Origin: Otatea glauca
Taxonomy: Eukaryota > Streptophyta > Magnoliopsida > Poales > Poaceae
Length of the DNA: 64,000 nucleotides
Assembly: GCA_036346275.1 (NCBI GenBank)
Contig: CM070726.1
Location: forward strand, 25,083,410-25,147,409
Direction of reading: 5' to 3'
Both the position numbers and the translations under genes were made by a program. Positions 33,991-44,748 of the stretch are shown one piece after another. Each line of letters opens with the position of its first letter. Within the stretch, counting starts at the first letter, position 1. The notes under the pieces were generated by a model. That model was not told where the DNA came from, did not search any database, and saw only the letters and a program-made list of their open reading frames with translations.

Positions 33991-35801
33991 TCATCCGACT
34001 GATTGAATTATTATGAGGGGGACTAAATCCTTGAGATTGCCCAGAATAAACAACCTTGGTTGGTAATTGTGTGGAAAGATTTCTCATCGCTTCTTGACAG
34101 ATCTGGAAACAAAGAAACAAAAAGATGTTTGATCAGGTGCATCCCTCAGTTCAGACAAGGAAACAAAACTTCATGGATGATGTCTTAGTTCACTTGTATA
34201 GATTTAAGAACCGTGACAAATCAGCTATAATTCAGTGGGTTAACTCTCTGTAAATCCTCCCCTATGGGAGGCTTTGAACTATTTATCTATACTCCTTTAT
34301 AATGCACGTAAATATTCTTTTCTATGTCCACCCCAAATAGTGTATCCCACTAGAGATAGCCCAACATTCGTGCACCCAGCGAAATGTCCCCAGAAACTTG
34401 CCTCCATCAAAATTAACCCCTCAGATCTTTCCTCAGCTTTACTCACCCACATCCGATGGCCATTATTTAGTGTATCTAATCATCCCTGTGGCCCACAACA
34501 GACCTCCACCACCTACATATTTGGAAGGAGAGCGAATCGAACAAAGAAATAAATAAGGAGGATCCGCATGCAAGGAAACCAGACTTGAATTTTTTACTGG
34601 CCAAAATTGTACGTACGACATATTTGGAAGGAGGGCGAATCAAAAAAGGATATAAACAGGGAGAATCCGCATGCAAGGAAACAAGACTTGAATTTTTTAT
34701 TGTCCTGGCATTGTGATCGTATTTTTTTTTTTTCTGAATATGACCCTTCTCGAGACTTTTTTACGGATCTAACCCCATAGAGCCTAATTTCAGCGCACGG
34801 AGAGCGCTGAATTTTTGTTTTTATTTTTATCTAAGGAACCAACGATGCATGAGAGTGCCGCTTAATTTTTTTAATTTTTCTCGCGGAACCAGCCGGCGAG
34901 CAATCGCTTTAATTTTATCTTTTTTCCTTGCGGATCCAAAGAATGGCGAGCGCAATTTATTTTTCATATTTTTGAAATCATCCGTGTGGCCCACAATGAC
35001 CTTCCTCACCTCCAAAGATCAACAAGGAAAAGGAAACAAACGCCCGGAATCAAGGAAAAGGAAACAAACGTCCTGGAAAAGGAAAGGACCATACATTACG
35101 TGCTGGGAAAAGGAAACAGGGAGATGGGGCAGTGCAGCCGGGAGATTGCACGCGACGGCCGGGGCAGCGCGGTCGGGAGAACGCAGGTCTGTAATGGCTC
35201 CACGGTCTCCATCGGTGGCTTTGCCGACGCGGCGAGGTTGCTGGTCGGCGACCTCGCGGCCGTCATGCCTCGGCAAATTTATAATTTAAATTTTTTTGAA
35301 AATAATTTTATTAAGTACAAAATAATCGAAAGTTTTTTGAAAATTTTTCTAGAATTTTGTAACCTAATGTGCTGTCTTTTCAAAAATCCTTCTATATTTA
35401 AAAAAAATGAAGGCAACCCACCTGTAGCTTCTTCTAGCTGCAGTCCAGACCAGAGAAGCTTCTTCTCTTCCCTCCCTCCATTAAAGCAAGAAAGAAGCTC
35501 CAAAGCTTCATCAATCCCGCACCAAATCCCCTCTTTCCATCTATGATGTTAATTCCCCAAATTTCGTGCTCTATTGCCAAAATTTCCTCCCAATCTGATT
35601 TGATCCCAAATTATGGTTTCCATAAATATGCTTGTTTCGGGGCTAAATCCCCAAGTGCTCCCTCTTGTAAAGATCGCCGGATTTTGGAGGTAACCCAAGC
35701 CATCACCGTCATCTTTCCCGGCGAAATTCACCGCAACCGTGACTCCTCCCCCACAGGCGCCGTTGCCGGCGATCTCGCCGCACCAGTGCCGACCCACTAC
35801 G
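33991..35801. other. Left flank of the gypsy insertion; older LTR-like DNA with a tandem duplication
   Basis: Holds an 88-bp imperfect tandem duplication (34515-34602, 34618-34706). The block atcatcc.tgtggcccacaa is seen twice (34476 and 34978). From 35,400 on, plus-strand sequence becomes leader-like (cttctcttccctccctcc) and continues across the gypsy insertion to 48,002. Frames here (for example 35543-35872) run into the LTR and are not supported as genes. Confidence 0.45.
34515..34706. repeat. Imperfect tandem duplication, 88-bp unit
   Basis: Two copies beginning acatatttggaaggag and containing atccgcatgcaaggaaac and agacttgaatttttta, separated by 15 bp. They differ at about a dozen positions. 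Confidence 0.8.
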
Positions 35802-37671
35802 ACCGGTGTCGGGACCCGAATTTGCAAATCCGGACCCTCTGTGTATACCGCACTAGTCCAGGATCACGCTAGTGCACACAGGCTCAACATAGATGCTATC
35901 ATAGTCATACACAGCGGAATATAACATAACTTTAATAATTAATAGTAACTGTTGTCTTACATGATTATTGCCACAGAGGGCTTATAAAAGAAATAGCAAA
36001 TAAGCAGCAGCGGAAAAATAAATAAATAAGCGTAGCAGCTCCCCAGTTCACCGCAGGCAACTGATGAGGCTCGGACCCTAAGCATTCGCATCCATATAAT
36101 CCTCCTCCACGAAGGGCGTAGATTCTTCCTCTTCTGAAGTTGTTGTTGTTGGGGTGAGTACATAAAGCACTCAACAAGTTGTGCACAACAATGCAAGTCT
36201 AATATTCTATATGCTTGGCTTAATCCAAAGGAATGGCTAATAAGGATATTTTGCAATAAAGCAGCATTTAACAAGGATCTGATAAATAGATTGGAAAGCA
36301 GTAAAACAAATACAGTAATTAATAAATTCAGCATTTCTGAAGTAACCAAGTTTCTCAATCCTAAATCATTTTTCACTTTCCATAGCACCTTGCCATCCCA
36401 ACAAGTTTTTGTTTAACAAAGTCTAACCCTTAACTGTAATTCCCGAGCATTGCCCAATACCGTGAGCACGGCTATTCGAATAGATTGTACACTCTGCAGA
36501 GGTTATGCACTTTACCCACACGATAAAACCAAACACCACCAAGGCGAGTGATCGTAACAAAGCCTTTACAATGCTACACCTAGACCCAGTACTGCTCGCT
36601 AAGGTTTCAACACTGAAGGGTTAAACCACCACAACAGGGCCCCCCTCTTGCGCCATGTGAGTTAAACCGTAACCCGGGACTCACTATTCACCACGACAGT
36701 ACCGAAATCTAGTTTTCACAAATTATTCAGCTAGGCTGTCCCATTCTAGACATGTGGTTGCAAGAAGGACTCAGGTCAAAGGCTTGCAAGGTTAAGTCCT
36801 TAAGGTGATTAAGGCAAGACTTCCACATACCCCTGCCAACCCTGGCCCACCTTGGCACACTGCCCCTTGCCACTTGCCCCAATCTAAAATCATTACCACC
36901 CGGCTTGATTACCAAGCACCACATGCCATCAACATTTCAATCTAGATGTGTGACCTCCTCGCCACGACAACTTGATATCACTGTGTGACGACACATGACA
37001 CACCAATTCATAAACATTGTTCCCTATTCCATTAGTCAAGATTAAGTATCAACATTCGGACACATGTGATGACGTGGCATGGCTAAGCAATCTATGACGG
37101 TCTAACTAGCCTAGGTTGATTATCAATATTAACCAACTATAATTCCACATCCTAGGGTGACAAATAGATCATGGCATAAAATTGACAAGGTATGATTTAA
37201 TTCAAATAGGCATATTATCTAATTCCCAGATTAATTGAAATCATTTATACACATAAAATATCATGCATAAAGTTTAAGAGACAAAATAGCAATTTGGTGA
37301 AAATTAGGTGCAACATGATCAAAGCACAACTTGCCTTGGAGTAGGTGCTGGTCTTGCTCTGAGCTTGGGTCTTGAAGCGATGAATCTTCCTCCGGATCAC
37401 CGAGCAGTTCAACGTCTACGCGAAACGATGCCAAAATAGCAAATAAACACCAAAACAGAGAGCAGCCAAACTCCAAAAATAAAATAAAATTCACCAATAA
37501 ATAGATCTTGATTTTACAAATTTTCAGAAATTTGAATCACTCAAATCCGAGTTAAAATGCAAAAGATATAGCCTTTTGAAGTTTGAATAAATACTGAAAA
37601 TACAGAAATTAGAAAAACCGATTTTCCCGTATTATTTTTCTACTGGAAATTACCGATTAATGCGCAAGCGA

Positions 37672-37700
37672 CACGTGGACAAATCAGAGACGGACACGTG
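37672..37700. promoter_or_regulatory. Paired G-box (CACGTG) motifs in LTR
   Basis: Two CACGTG palindromes 23 bp apart (37672-37677, 37695-37700), with more ACGT cores nearby (atacgtgggcc, gccacgtcg). The same pair is kept in the other LTR (46597-46602, 46620-46625). G-boxes are bZIP/bHLH targets in plants; function here is inferred only from sequence. Confidence 0.35.
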
Positions 37701-38377
37701 GCCTCGGCGCATGGACTTAGTCCACGAAAACACGCTGGTCCACCGTGGACTCGAGATACTGTGCTGTGGACCGGCTGATATCAGCATGACGTCATCACGA
37801 TACGTGGGCCAATCAAATTGCGCCACGTCGCTCGGTCTATGGACCAAGTCCACGGCACACGCCTGTCCACGGTGCACCCGGCGCACGATGCTTCGGTACC
37901 CGCACCGACACGCGTCGCACATCTGCGAGACGATCCAACGGCTGACACACTACGCACACGCGTCTCAATCCCGAACGTCTATTCGAATCTAACGGTTAGA
38001 AATATACCCGAGCAGAACACTGCTGAAGAAGCGACGTGGCTTGATCTGAACGGTTCGGCGAAGATCCAACGGCTGCGCGAAGCTCCGAGACACGGCGGCG
38101 GGCTTGCACCGGAGCGGAGGAAGACGACTACCCGAACGGCGTTTCGGCGCGACTCCGGCGAGAATAAGTGGCGGCCTCGACGCGTCTTGGAACGACGATC
38201 CCAGATCTGGAACCGATTCGGCGGACGGCGGCTTGATGACGGCGGGACTCGAAGAAAACCGCAGCGGCGAAGAGCAAGCTCCGGCGAGCTCCTGCGAGGC
38301 TACAGCGGCGACTCAACGGCGAAGGCTAGCACTGGCGGATGCGCTCTGGGATGGCGATCCTCGGGGTGCGGTCCGCG

Positions 38378-38387
38378 CTTTAAATAG
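38378..38387 (-). promoter_or_regulatory. TATA-like box in 3' LTR
   Basis: Reads CTATTTAAAG on the minus strand, upstream of a GC-rich segment. It is conserved in the other LTR at 47299-47308. Position inside the LTR fits the element promoter; the start site is not determined. Confidence 0.45.
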
Positions 38388-39057
38388 CCTCGGCGAACGC
38401 CCAGAAAAGGCAACCCTAAAATCACGCGGCGGCGACGGCAAGCGGCGGCGGATTCGGAAACCGAATCGGGGACGATGACTGCGGTCCGTCCGATCTGCGA
38501 TGAACGGCTATGATTCCCCCGAACGCGATACGATCCGACCCGCTCTTTCCAAAATCAACGGATGCGATCAGATCTTTCCAAAACGACGCAAGGAATCCTC
38601 ACCGCGCGATCTTGATCCAACGGCCGGCGCTAGGGTTTCACGAAAGGAGCGATCGTCGATCCGATCCAATGGTCCATCTGCGGCGAGGGAACGGCCGACG
38701 GGCCGCACCGCGATGGGCGCGACACGCGATGCTAAGCTTGGCGAGTAATCTTTTCACTCGATTTTCCAACGCTTTGATTTAAAATAATTCTGAAATTAGA
38801 TTAATTTATTTAAGGCAATTAAAATATCCGAAAAATTCCAAAAATCTCATAAATACTTTGAGACATTCTGAGCTCAAATAAAATATTTTTGGTAAAACTT
38901 TATATTAACTTTATGTATATATATTTAGTTTTCACCAAAGGTTCAATATACTTAATTAAAATAAATTCAAATAATTTCTGGAAAAATCCAATAAATTCAG
39001 AAAATCACCAAAATGCACATAAGTGAAATTATAGGCCAATTTTTGGGATGTTACAAA

Positions 39058-39070
39058 CCTCCCCCCTTAA
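39058..39070 (-). other. Polypurine tract
   Basis: Minus strand reads TTAAGGGGGGAGG directly before the 3' LTR, the site that primes plus-strand DNA synthesis. Confidence 0.8.
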
Positions 39071-39090
39071 CAGAATCTCGACCTCGAGAT

Positions 39091-39480
39091 TCAAGGCCGA
39101 CTAGGAATAGGTTTGGAAATTCTATCTTGAGTCCTCTTCACGCTCCTGTGTTGCCTCATTCTCGTAATGGTTGCTCCATTGAACTCTGCAAAACGAATCG
39201 ACTTGTTCACGGTTCTGCGGTCCATGACATCCAAAATTTTCATTGGCTGTTCCTTGTAGGTCAAATCCTTCTGCAACTCAATCTCTTCCATAGGCGTTTG
39301 CTCTGCTGGCACCCGAAGACACTTCTTGAGTTGTGACACATGGAACACATCATACACGCCTGCCAGCAACTGCGGCAATTCCAACTGATAAGCAACCTCC
39401 CCTCGACGGCTCAAAATTTTGAACGGTCCAACGTATCTTGGGGCAAGCTTTCATTTAGCGTGGAACCTTTAACTCCTTTT
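39091..39480 (-). pseudogene. Gypsy integrase C-terminus and chromodomain
   Basis: The C-terminal integrase part reads VFHVSQLKKCLRVP, followed by a chromodomain-like stretch (PMKILDVMDRR, then in a second frame VQWSNHYENEAT). A 1-nt shift near 39185 separates the two. Chromodomains of Tekay-type elements guide integration to heterochromatin. Confidence 0.75.
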
Positions 39481-39731
39481 AGAGGGTAACCTAAGATACA
39501 CGAAATCATCGGGTTCAAACTCAAATCACGGCGTCGATTATCGCATAACTTTTTGTCTTGATGCGCGATTTTCAACTCCGTCTCTTATCATGGCAACTTG
39601 CTCTTGACTTCCTTGAGAATATCGGGGCCAAATATCATACGCTATCTGTCTCATTCCAATTCGATTGGGAGTGACAGCACGACCATATAAAGCCTCAAAT
39701 GGCGACATCGCAAACTAGCCTGTAATCGTTG

Positions 39732-40585
39732 TTATAGCTGAATTCGCATACTGAAGCATTTATCCCATGATGTAGTATAGGCTAATGCGCAAGCTCTTAA
39801 CATATCTTCCAAAATCTGATTTACTCTTTCTGCTTGACCATCGATCTGCGGGTGATATGCCATTTGAAGTTCAAACGTTCCCATGGCTTCATGCAATTTA
39901 TCCCAAAATCTCGAGGTGAACTGGGTACCTCTATCGACACTATTTTCTTTGGTACCCCATGCAAACACACAATTCTGGCTATGTATAGTTCTGCTAACCG
40001 GTCTCCTGAGTAAGTTGTCTTGACTGGAATGAAGTGAGCAACTTTGGTCAGTCGATCCACGATAACCCATATAGAATCATACCCACTTTGGGTTCTTGGC
40101 AACCCGGTGATGAAATCCATACCGATTTCTTCCCATTTCCATTCTGGAACTTTTAACGGTTGTAGTAATCCTGCAGGTCTCTGGTGTATTGCCTTAACTC
40201 TCTGGCATATATCACATAAGGCAACATGCTCAGCGACTTCACGCTTCATATTCGGCCACCAAAACCTTTCCCTTAAGTCCTGGTACATCTTGGCGCTTCC
40301 TGGATGGATTGAATACTTGGAATCGTGAGCCTCTTCTAAAATCAACTGCTTAAGCTCTGGTCTGTTTGGCACACAAATACGACCCTTGAACCACATGGTA
40401 CCCCGGCCATCCATAGTAAAATCTGCCGCTAATCCTTCATCCTTTTTAGCTTTGATTCGGTTGATTTTCTCATCATCCTTTTGCCCTTCCCAAATCTGAT
40501 CTTCAAGCGTCGGCCTTACTTCCAAAGCAGCTATAAATCCTTCTGGAACCATTACCAATTTTAACTTCTGAAACTCCTTACACAA
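39732..40585 (-). pseudogene. Gypsy integrase
   Basis: Catalyses cDNA insertion. The HHCC zinc region (HDSKYSIHPGSAKMY, CDICQRVK) and the first catalytic Asp (GMDFITGLP) lie in the frame 39821-40585. The second Asp (VDRGTQFTSRFWDKLHEAMG) and the Glu (GQAERVNQILEDML) lie in the frame 39732-40070. A 1-nt deletion near 39945 causes the shift. All catalytic residues are still visible. Confidence 0.88.
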
Positions 40586-40591
40586 CTCCGA

Positions 40592-41272
40592 TTAATCTTC
40601 CTGTACCATCATGTTTGCAACATGGTTTTTACGACTCAAGGCATCAGCTACTACATTAGCCTTTCCTGGATGGTAGTGGATTCCCATATTATAATCCTTG
40701 ATCAGTTCCAACCATCTCCTTTGCCTCATGTTAAGATCTGACTGGGTGAAGATATATTTCAAACTCTTGTGATCCGTATATATCTCACATCTATTTCCCA
40801 TGAGATAATGACGCCACAATTTCAAGGCATGCACCACGGCAGCCAATTCCAAGTCATGCGTAGGATAATTCCCTTCATGCGGTCTTAACTGCCTTGACGC
40901 ATATGCGACCACTTTACCCTCTTGCATTAGTACGCATCCAAGACCCTGTCTTGACGCATCACAGTATATATCGAAGCTGTTCTGAACATTAGGCAAAACC
41001 AACACTAGGGCTGTTGTCAAACGCTTCTTTAATTCCTCAAAACCCTTATCACAATCTGGCGTCCATGAAAATTTCTTTTCCTTTTTCAACAACTGCGTAA
41101 GAGGTCTCGCAATCGTCGAAAATCCTTCTATGAATCGCGATAATATCCTCGCCATTCCGTAAAACTTGGACTTGAGTGCGGACTTTGGTTGTTCCCAATG
41201 CAACATCGCCTCCACTTTGCTTGGGTCGACGGCAACTCCTTCTGCAGTCATAACATGACCGAGAAATTCCAC
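40592..41272 (-). CDS. Gypsy RNase H domain
   Basis: Uninterrupted 226-codon piece. It starts with the end of the reverse transcriptase (MEFLGHVMTAEGVAVDPSKV), followed by the RNase H fold (FDIYCDASRQGLGCVLMQ, LELAAVVHALKLWRHYLMG, EIYTDHKSLKYIF) and ends GKANVVADALSRK. It belongs to the same polyprotein as the flanking pieces and is not an independent gene. It joins the RT frame by a shift near 41265. Confidence 0.85.
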   Translation of the reverse strand: MEFLGHVMTAEGVAVDPSKVEAMLHWEQPKSALKSKFYGMARILSRFIEGFSTIARPLTQLLKKEKKFSWTPDCDKGFEELKKRLTTALVLVLPNVQNSFDIYCDASRQGLGCVLMQEGKVVAYASRQLRPHEGNYPTHDLELAAVVHALKLWRHYLMGNRCEIYTDHKSLKYIFTQSDLNMRQRRWLELIKDYNMGIHYHPGKANVVADALSRKNHVANMMVQED

Positions 41273-42250
41273 CTTCTCCTTCCAAAAGTCGCATTTATGA
41301 ATTTAGCATACAATTTATTGCACGCAGCTTTTTCCAACACTAGCCTTAGATGATTTGCGTGCTCTGCTTCGGTCTTTGAATATACCAAAATATCATCTAT
41401 GAACACAACAACAAACTTATCCAAGTATTCCATGAAAATCTTATTCATCAAGTTCATGAAATATGCTGGCACATTGGTCAATCCAAAAGACATGACCGTG
41501 AACTCATAATGTCCGTATCTTGAAGAAAATGCGGTCTTTGGAACATCTTCCGCCCGAATCTTTAGTTGATGATATCCGGAACGAAGGTCTATCTTGGAGA
41601 AAACTCCAGCTCCTCTCAACTGGTCGAACAGATCATCAATCCTTGGCAACGGATACTTATTCTTAATCGTCACTTCATTAAGTGCACGGTAATCAATACA
41701 CATTCTAAGGCTTCCATCTTTTTTCCTGACAAACAAAACTGGCGCTCCCCATGGCAACGAACTTGGTCTTATAAAACCCTTCTCTAATAACTCGTCGATC
41801 TACTTCTTCATTTCCACCAACTCATCGGTAGGCATCCGATAAGGTCTTTTTGCTATTGGTGCTGTACCAGGTACTAACTCAATGACAAACTCGATGTCAC
41901 GGTCTAGCGGCATTCCCGGTAGATCCTTTGGAAATACATCTGGATATTCCCTGACCACTGGCACGTCCTCTATGACGGCTTTCACGCTATTAACAATTAA
42001 TTGACCCTTACGAACTGATGTCGCTCAGAATTCCACCTTTTCTCCTCTAGGGCTCTCAATGGATACAATCCTTTGACCGCAATCCAATACTGTCTTATGC
42101 TTGGTTAACCAATCCATACCGAGGATAACATCTAAAACTTGGGCATCTAGAATAATCAAGTTCGCTAGGAACTCTACCCCATTAATTTTTAGCTTTACCC
42201 CCAAACATCCAAGGTTAGATCTTAACTCGGATCACGGGCTTGGACTAGCA
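41248..42250 (-). pseudogene. Gypsy protease end and reverse transcriptase
   Basis: Minus strand: a protease-like tail (VILGMDWLTKHK, near 42100), the linker with FPKDLPGMPLDRDIEFVIEL (41800-41985), then the reverse transcriptase (LFVRKKDGSLRMCIDYRALN, KIDLRSGYHQLKI, catalytic VVVFIDDILVYSK; 41248-41757). An in-frame TAG at 41800-41802 sits between VEMKK and IDELLEKG, where family members have Gln. Another stop lies near 42028. Confidence 0.87.
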
Positions 42251-42258
42251 TCACACAC

Positions 42259-43544
42259 TTAAGATTTTTCATGCTCAAACCATTTTGGATGCAAAAGCTC
42301 GAGAGACAAATGAATGCTAAGCTCTGAATCAAATAATCTTGCAGGTGCAATCGAGTTTACCAAAAACTTACCCAAGACGACGCCCGATGCTTCTGGCTCC
42401 ATCGGCGGTGATGTGGTTGACTCGCCTCGAATAGTAGCTTGAGGCATCGCTCCCGCTGTCCGGCTCCTCGATTCGCTCCGTCGCCGGTGCTTTAGCAGTG
42501 TCGCTCCAAGGTTGAAACGCATCTTGGCGTGATACCTCCTTTTCGGGACATCTATTAGCATAATGCCCCAGCTCATTGCAACTGTAGCACCTTCTGGCGG
42601 CTGACTGCTGCACTCCTCCTTGAGCATTGTTACCCTGAACCGGCGTATGATAACTCTGTCCTGGTGGTCGCGGTGCAGGTGTTGCTGGTTTGTTAACAGC
42701 TTGCGGTTGGAACTTAGCAAACTGTTGCGGGGTCATCCTCATTCGCAGGTGGTTAGGGCGTCCACCTGGGTTAGTCATCAAGCGCTTGCGATTTTCCCCA
42801 AGCTCCCTGCGCTTATCCTCCAGAATCAAAGCCTTGTTTACCAATTCTTGAAAATCTGGAAAAGTGTGGGTAATCAGCCCCACTTGCAGTCCTGAGTTTA
42901 ATCCTTCATGAATCGGATCGCCTAGCCTTGTCCGTCGCCACATCTTCAGGAGCATAGCGAGCTAACTGCGTGAATTTGTTCAAGTAATCAGCCACCGGTT
43001 GGCCTCCTTGCTTAAGCGCCCTGAATTCTTCCTTTTTCAGGTCCATCATTCCTTCTGGTACGTGGTATTGGCGAAAGGCCGTTATAATTCTTCCCACATG
43101 ATTTCCATGGGTGCCTCGTGAGTATACGAGAGTTCTCCCACCATTCTCGCATTTGTTCCCTCAAGGCGATGGGATGCATAAAGAACCTTCTCATGCCCTT
43201 CACATTGCGTGATGTACAACTTCCTCTCAATGGTTCTCACCAATCATCCGCTTCCAAGGGTTGACGTTGCGAGAATGTTGGCGGTCGGGTCCTCATAAAG
43301 TCGACAATTTGGAATAAGGACGAGGTCCGCCGTTATTAACTGAGTAGCGGGGTTGTTGATCGCAGCCATATTGGTCATCTCTTTGCATCATTGTGCGCAT
43401 CAAGCGAGTCTGCGCAGCGAGAAAAGCTCCCAAGTTCTGCATATCCACTGGCGGTGCCTAATGCGGTGGTGCTCCTTCGTTGGGATTGTTGCCTGGGCGC
43501 AGACCACTTCCTGAAGCTCCGTTGTTGCTGCGGGTATTCACCAT
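42259..43544 (-). pseudogene. Gypsy gag
   Basis: The start is best placed at the ATG at 43544 (MVNTRSNNGASGSGLRPG), typical of Tekay gag. A capsid region follows (VLYASHRLEGTNARM-like), then KQGGQPVADYLNKFTQLARY (42906-43097), the CCHC zinc knuckle CYSCNELGHYANRC near 42560-42600 and a protease start. An in-frame TAG at 43458-43460 lies 29 codons after the start, and further shifts follow near 43100 and 42900. Confidence 0.82.
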
Positions 43545-43894
43545 CTGCTTGATTCCTTCTTGGGTTAGGAAAGGTAGATGTAGCATAGATAAGATGCAAG
43601 AATTTCTAAGGTGGGGAAACAGGTTAAACCCAACTTAAATAATCTTTATTAATACTTGGTATGGTTGCTTACAATACCTAAGGGCTTTGCAACACATACT
43701 GCACACTCAACAAACAATTAAGAACCAAACTAAACATGCAACCTTAACGTCTACTAAAAGGTAAAGGCTAACTTAAAGATGCGACTCAACACTCGAGTCT
43801 CAACACAACTCTAAGACCGACTCTCACTCATCCAAACCACCGGGTGAGATCGATCCGTGCATACACCGGTGGGTGGGCCGGCATGGGTGCGAAC

Positions 43895-44538
43895 CTATCC
43901 CGTGACCCTCGCTGGCTCCTCAGGCTCCCACTCACGCTCTTCCGGGTCTTCTTCTTCCTCTTCTTCTTCTTCGGCGACCTCATCCGGCTCCTGGACGACC
44001 TGATCTGCTATCTCCTCGGCTACCTGCAAGGCCTCCTCCAACTCACCGATGACTCGCTGCGGCGTCACCGGTCTTTGAAGCTCTCGCCCGCCACTCTCGG
44101 CGCTTCACACGCTGTCTCCGGCTCTGCGCAGTGTCCCTCGTGTGCTCCTCCCGGGCAATGGCGAACTCAAGCAAGGTGTACCGCGAGAGCACACTCCCCT
44201 CCACGATCCGTCGACGCCGCACGCCGCCGACCGTCGGGTGAAGCCGAAACACGGTGTCGCTGGCTCGAGGCGTAGTCGTGGCGATCCGTCGATAGCAAGT
44301 CTAGCACCTCTCGAATTCCAGCCCGTAAGTGAACCTCCGGCGGTGATGTGGATCGGTCGGTGGTCTCGCCGCACTCTCGGCGAATATGATCACTTGCGTA
44401 AGAATCTCGATGCACACCGCTGACGCCCAGCTTGCTTCCTCGGTAGAGCGGACGATCAAAGCCTCCAATCACTTGAAGAACTCTCCACGGCTCCATGGCG
44501 TAGCCACCCCGCTCGACTCGAAGATCGAAGATCGGCAT
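43895..44538 (-). pseudogene. Extra acidic reading frame upstream of gag, unknown function
   Basis: Not recognised as a standard retrotransposon protein. From the ATG at 44538 the frame reads MPIFDLRVERGGYAMEPW, then RVLQVIGGFDRPLYRG. The coding pattern continues in other frames (RRFTYGLEFERC, VLSRYTLLEFAIAREEH) and ends with an acidic tail (VVQEPDEVAEEEEEEEEDPE, then WEPEEPARVTG) at a TAG at 43895-43897. It is collinear, on the element strand, and lies between the PBS and gag. At least two shifts break it. It could be a gag leader protein or a captured gene; chance is unlikely for the 5' end and tail together but cannot be excluded. Confidence 0.5.
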
Positions 44539-44733
44539 CTATTCAAAACAAAATTTTGAATAAGATCTCCACTCAAACGACAACGAAAAGAAGGTAATTT
44601 AGCAAGGATGAGAGTAGAGGGATGAGATAAGCCAAGAGTTTCTTATTAGTCAATTTCACCTTTTCTTTAGAAAATAATTTTGGACACTCCTAAGAGATAC
44701 CAACTACCTAGGGCCAAGACCTATAGTCAGATG

Positions 44734-44744
44734 GCTCGATACCA
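44734..44744 (-). other. Primer-binding site
   Basis: Minus strand TGGTATCGAGC four bases inside the 5' LTR, close to the initiator Met-tRNA complement used by most plant gypsy and copia elements. Confidence 0.8.
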
Positions 44745-44748
44745 ACTC

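Larger units (their letters stand above)
35807..39055 (-). repeat. Gypsy 3' LTR
   Basis: 3249-bp LTR with TG/CA ends. The plus-strand order is a 1.8-kb AT-rich part, a CpG- and GC-rich part (37,650-38,750) and an AT-rich end. Long frames in the GC-rich part are duplicated in the other LTR and are not genes. Confidence 0.95.

Noticed and set aside
37650..38480. Several long overlapping frames on both strands in GC-rich DNA
   Set aside because: They lie inside the gypsy LTR and are repeated in the other LTR at 46575-47400, where indels shift them; no product is recognisable.
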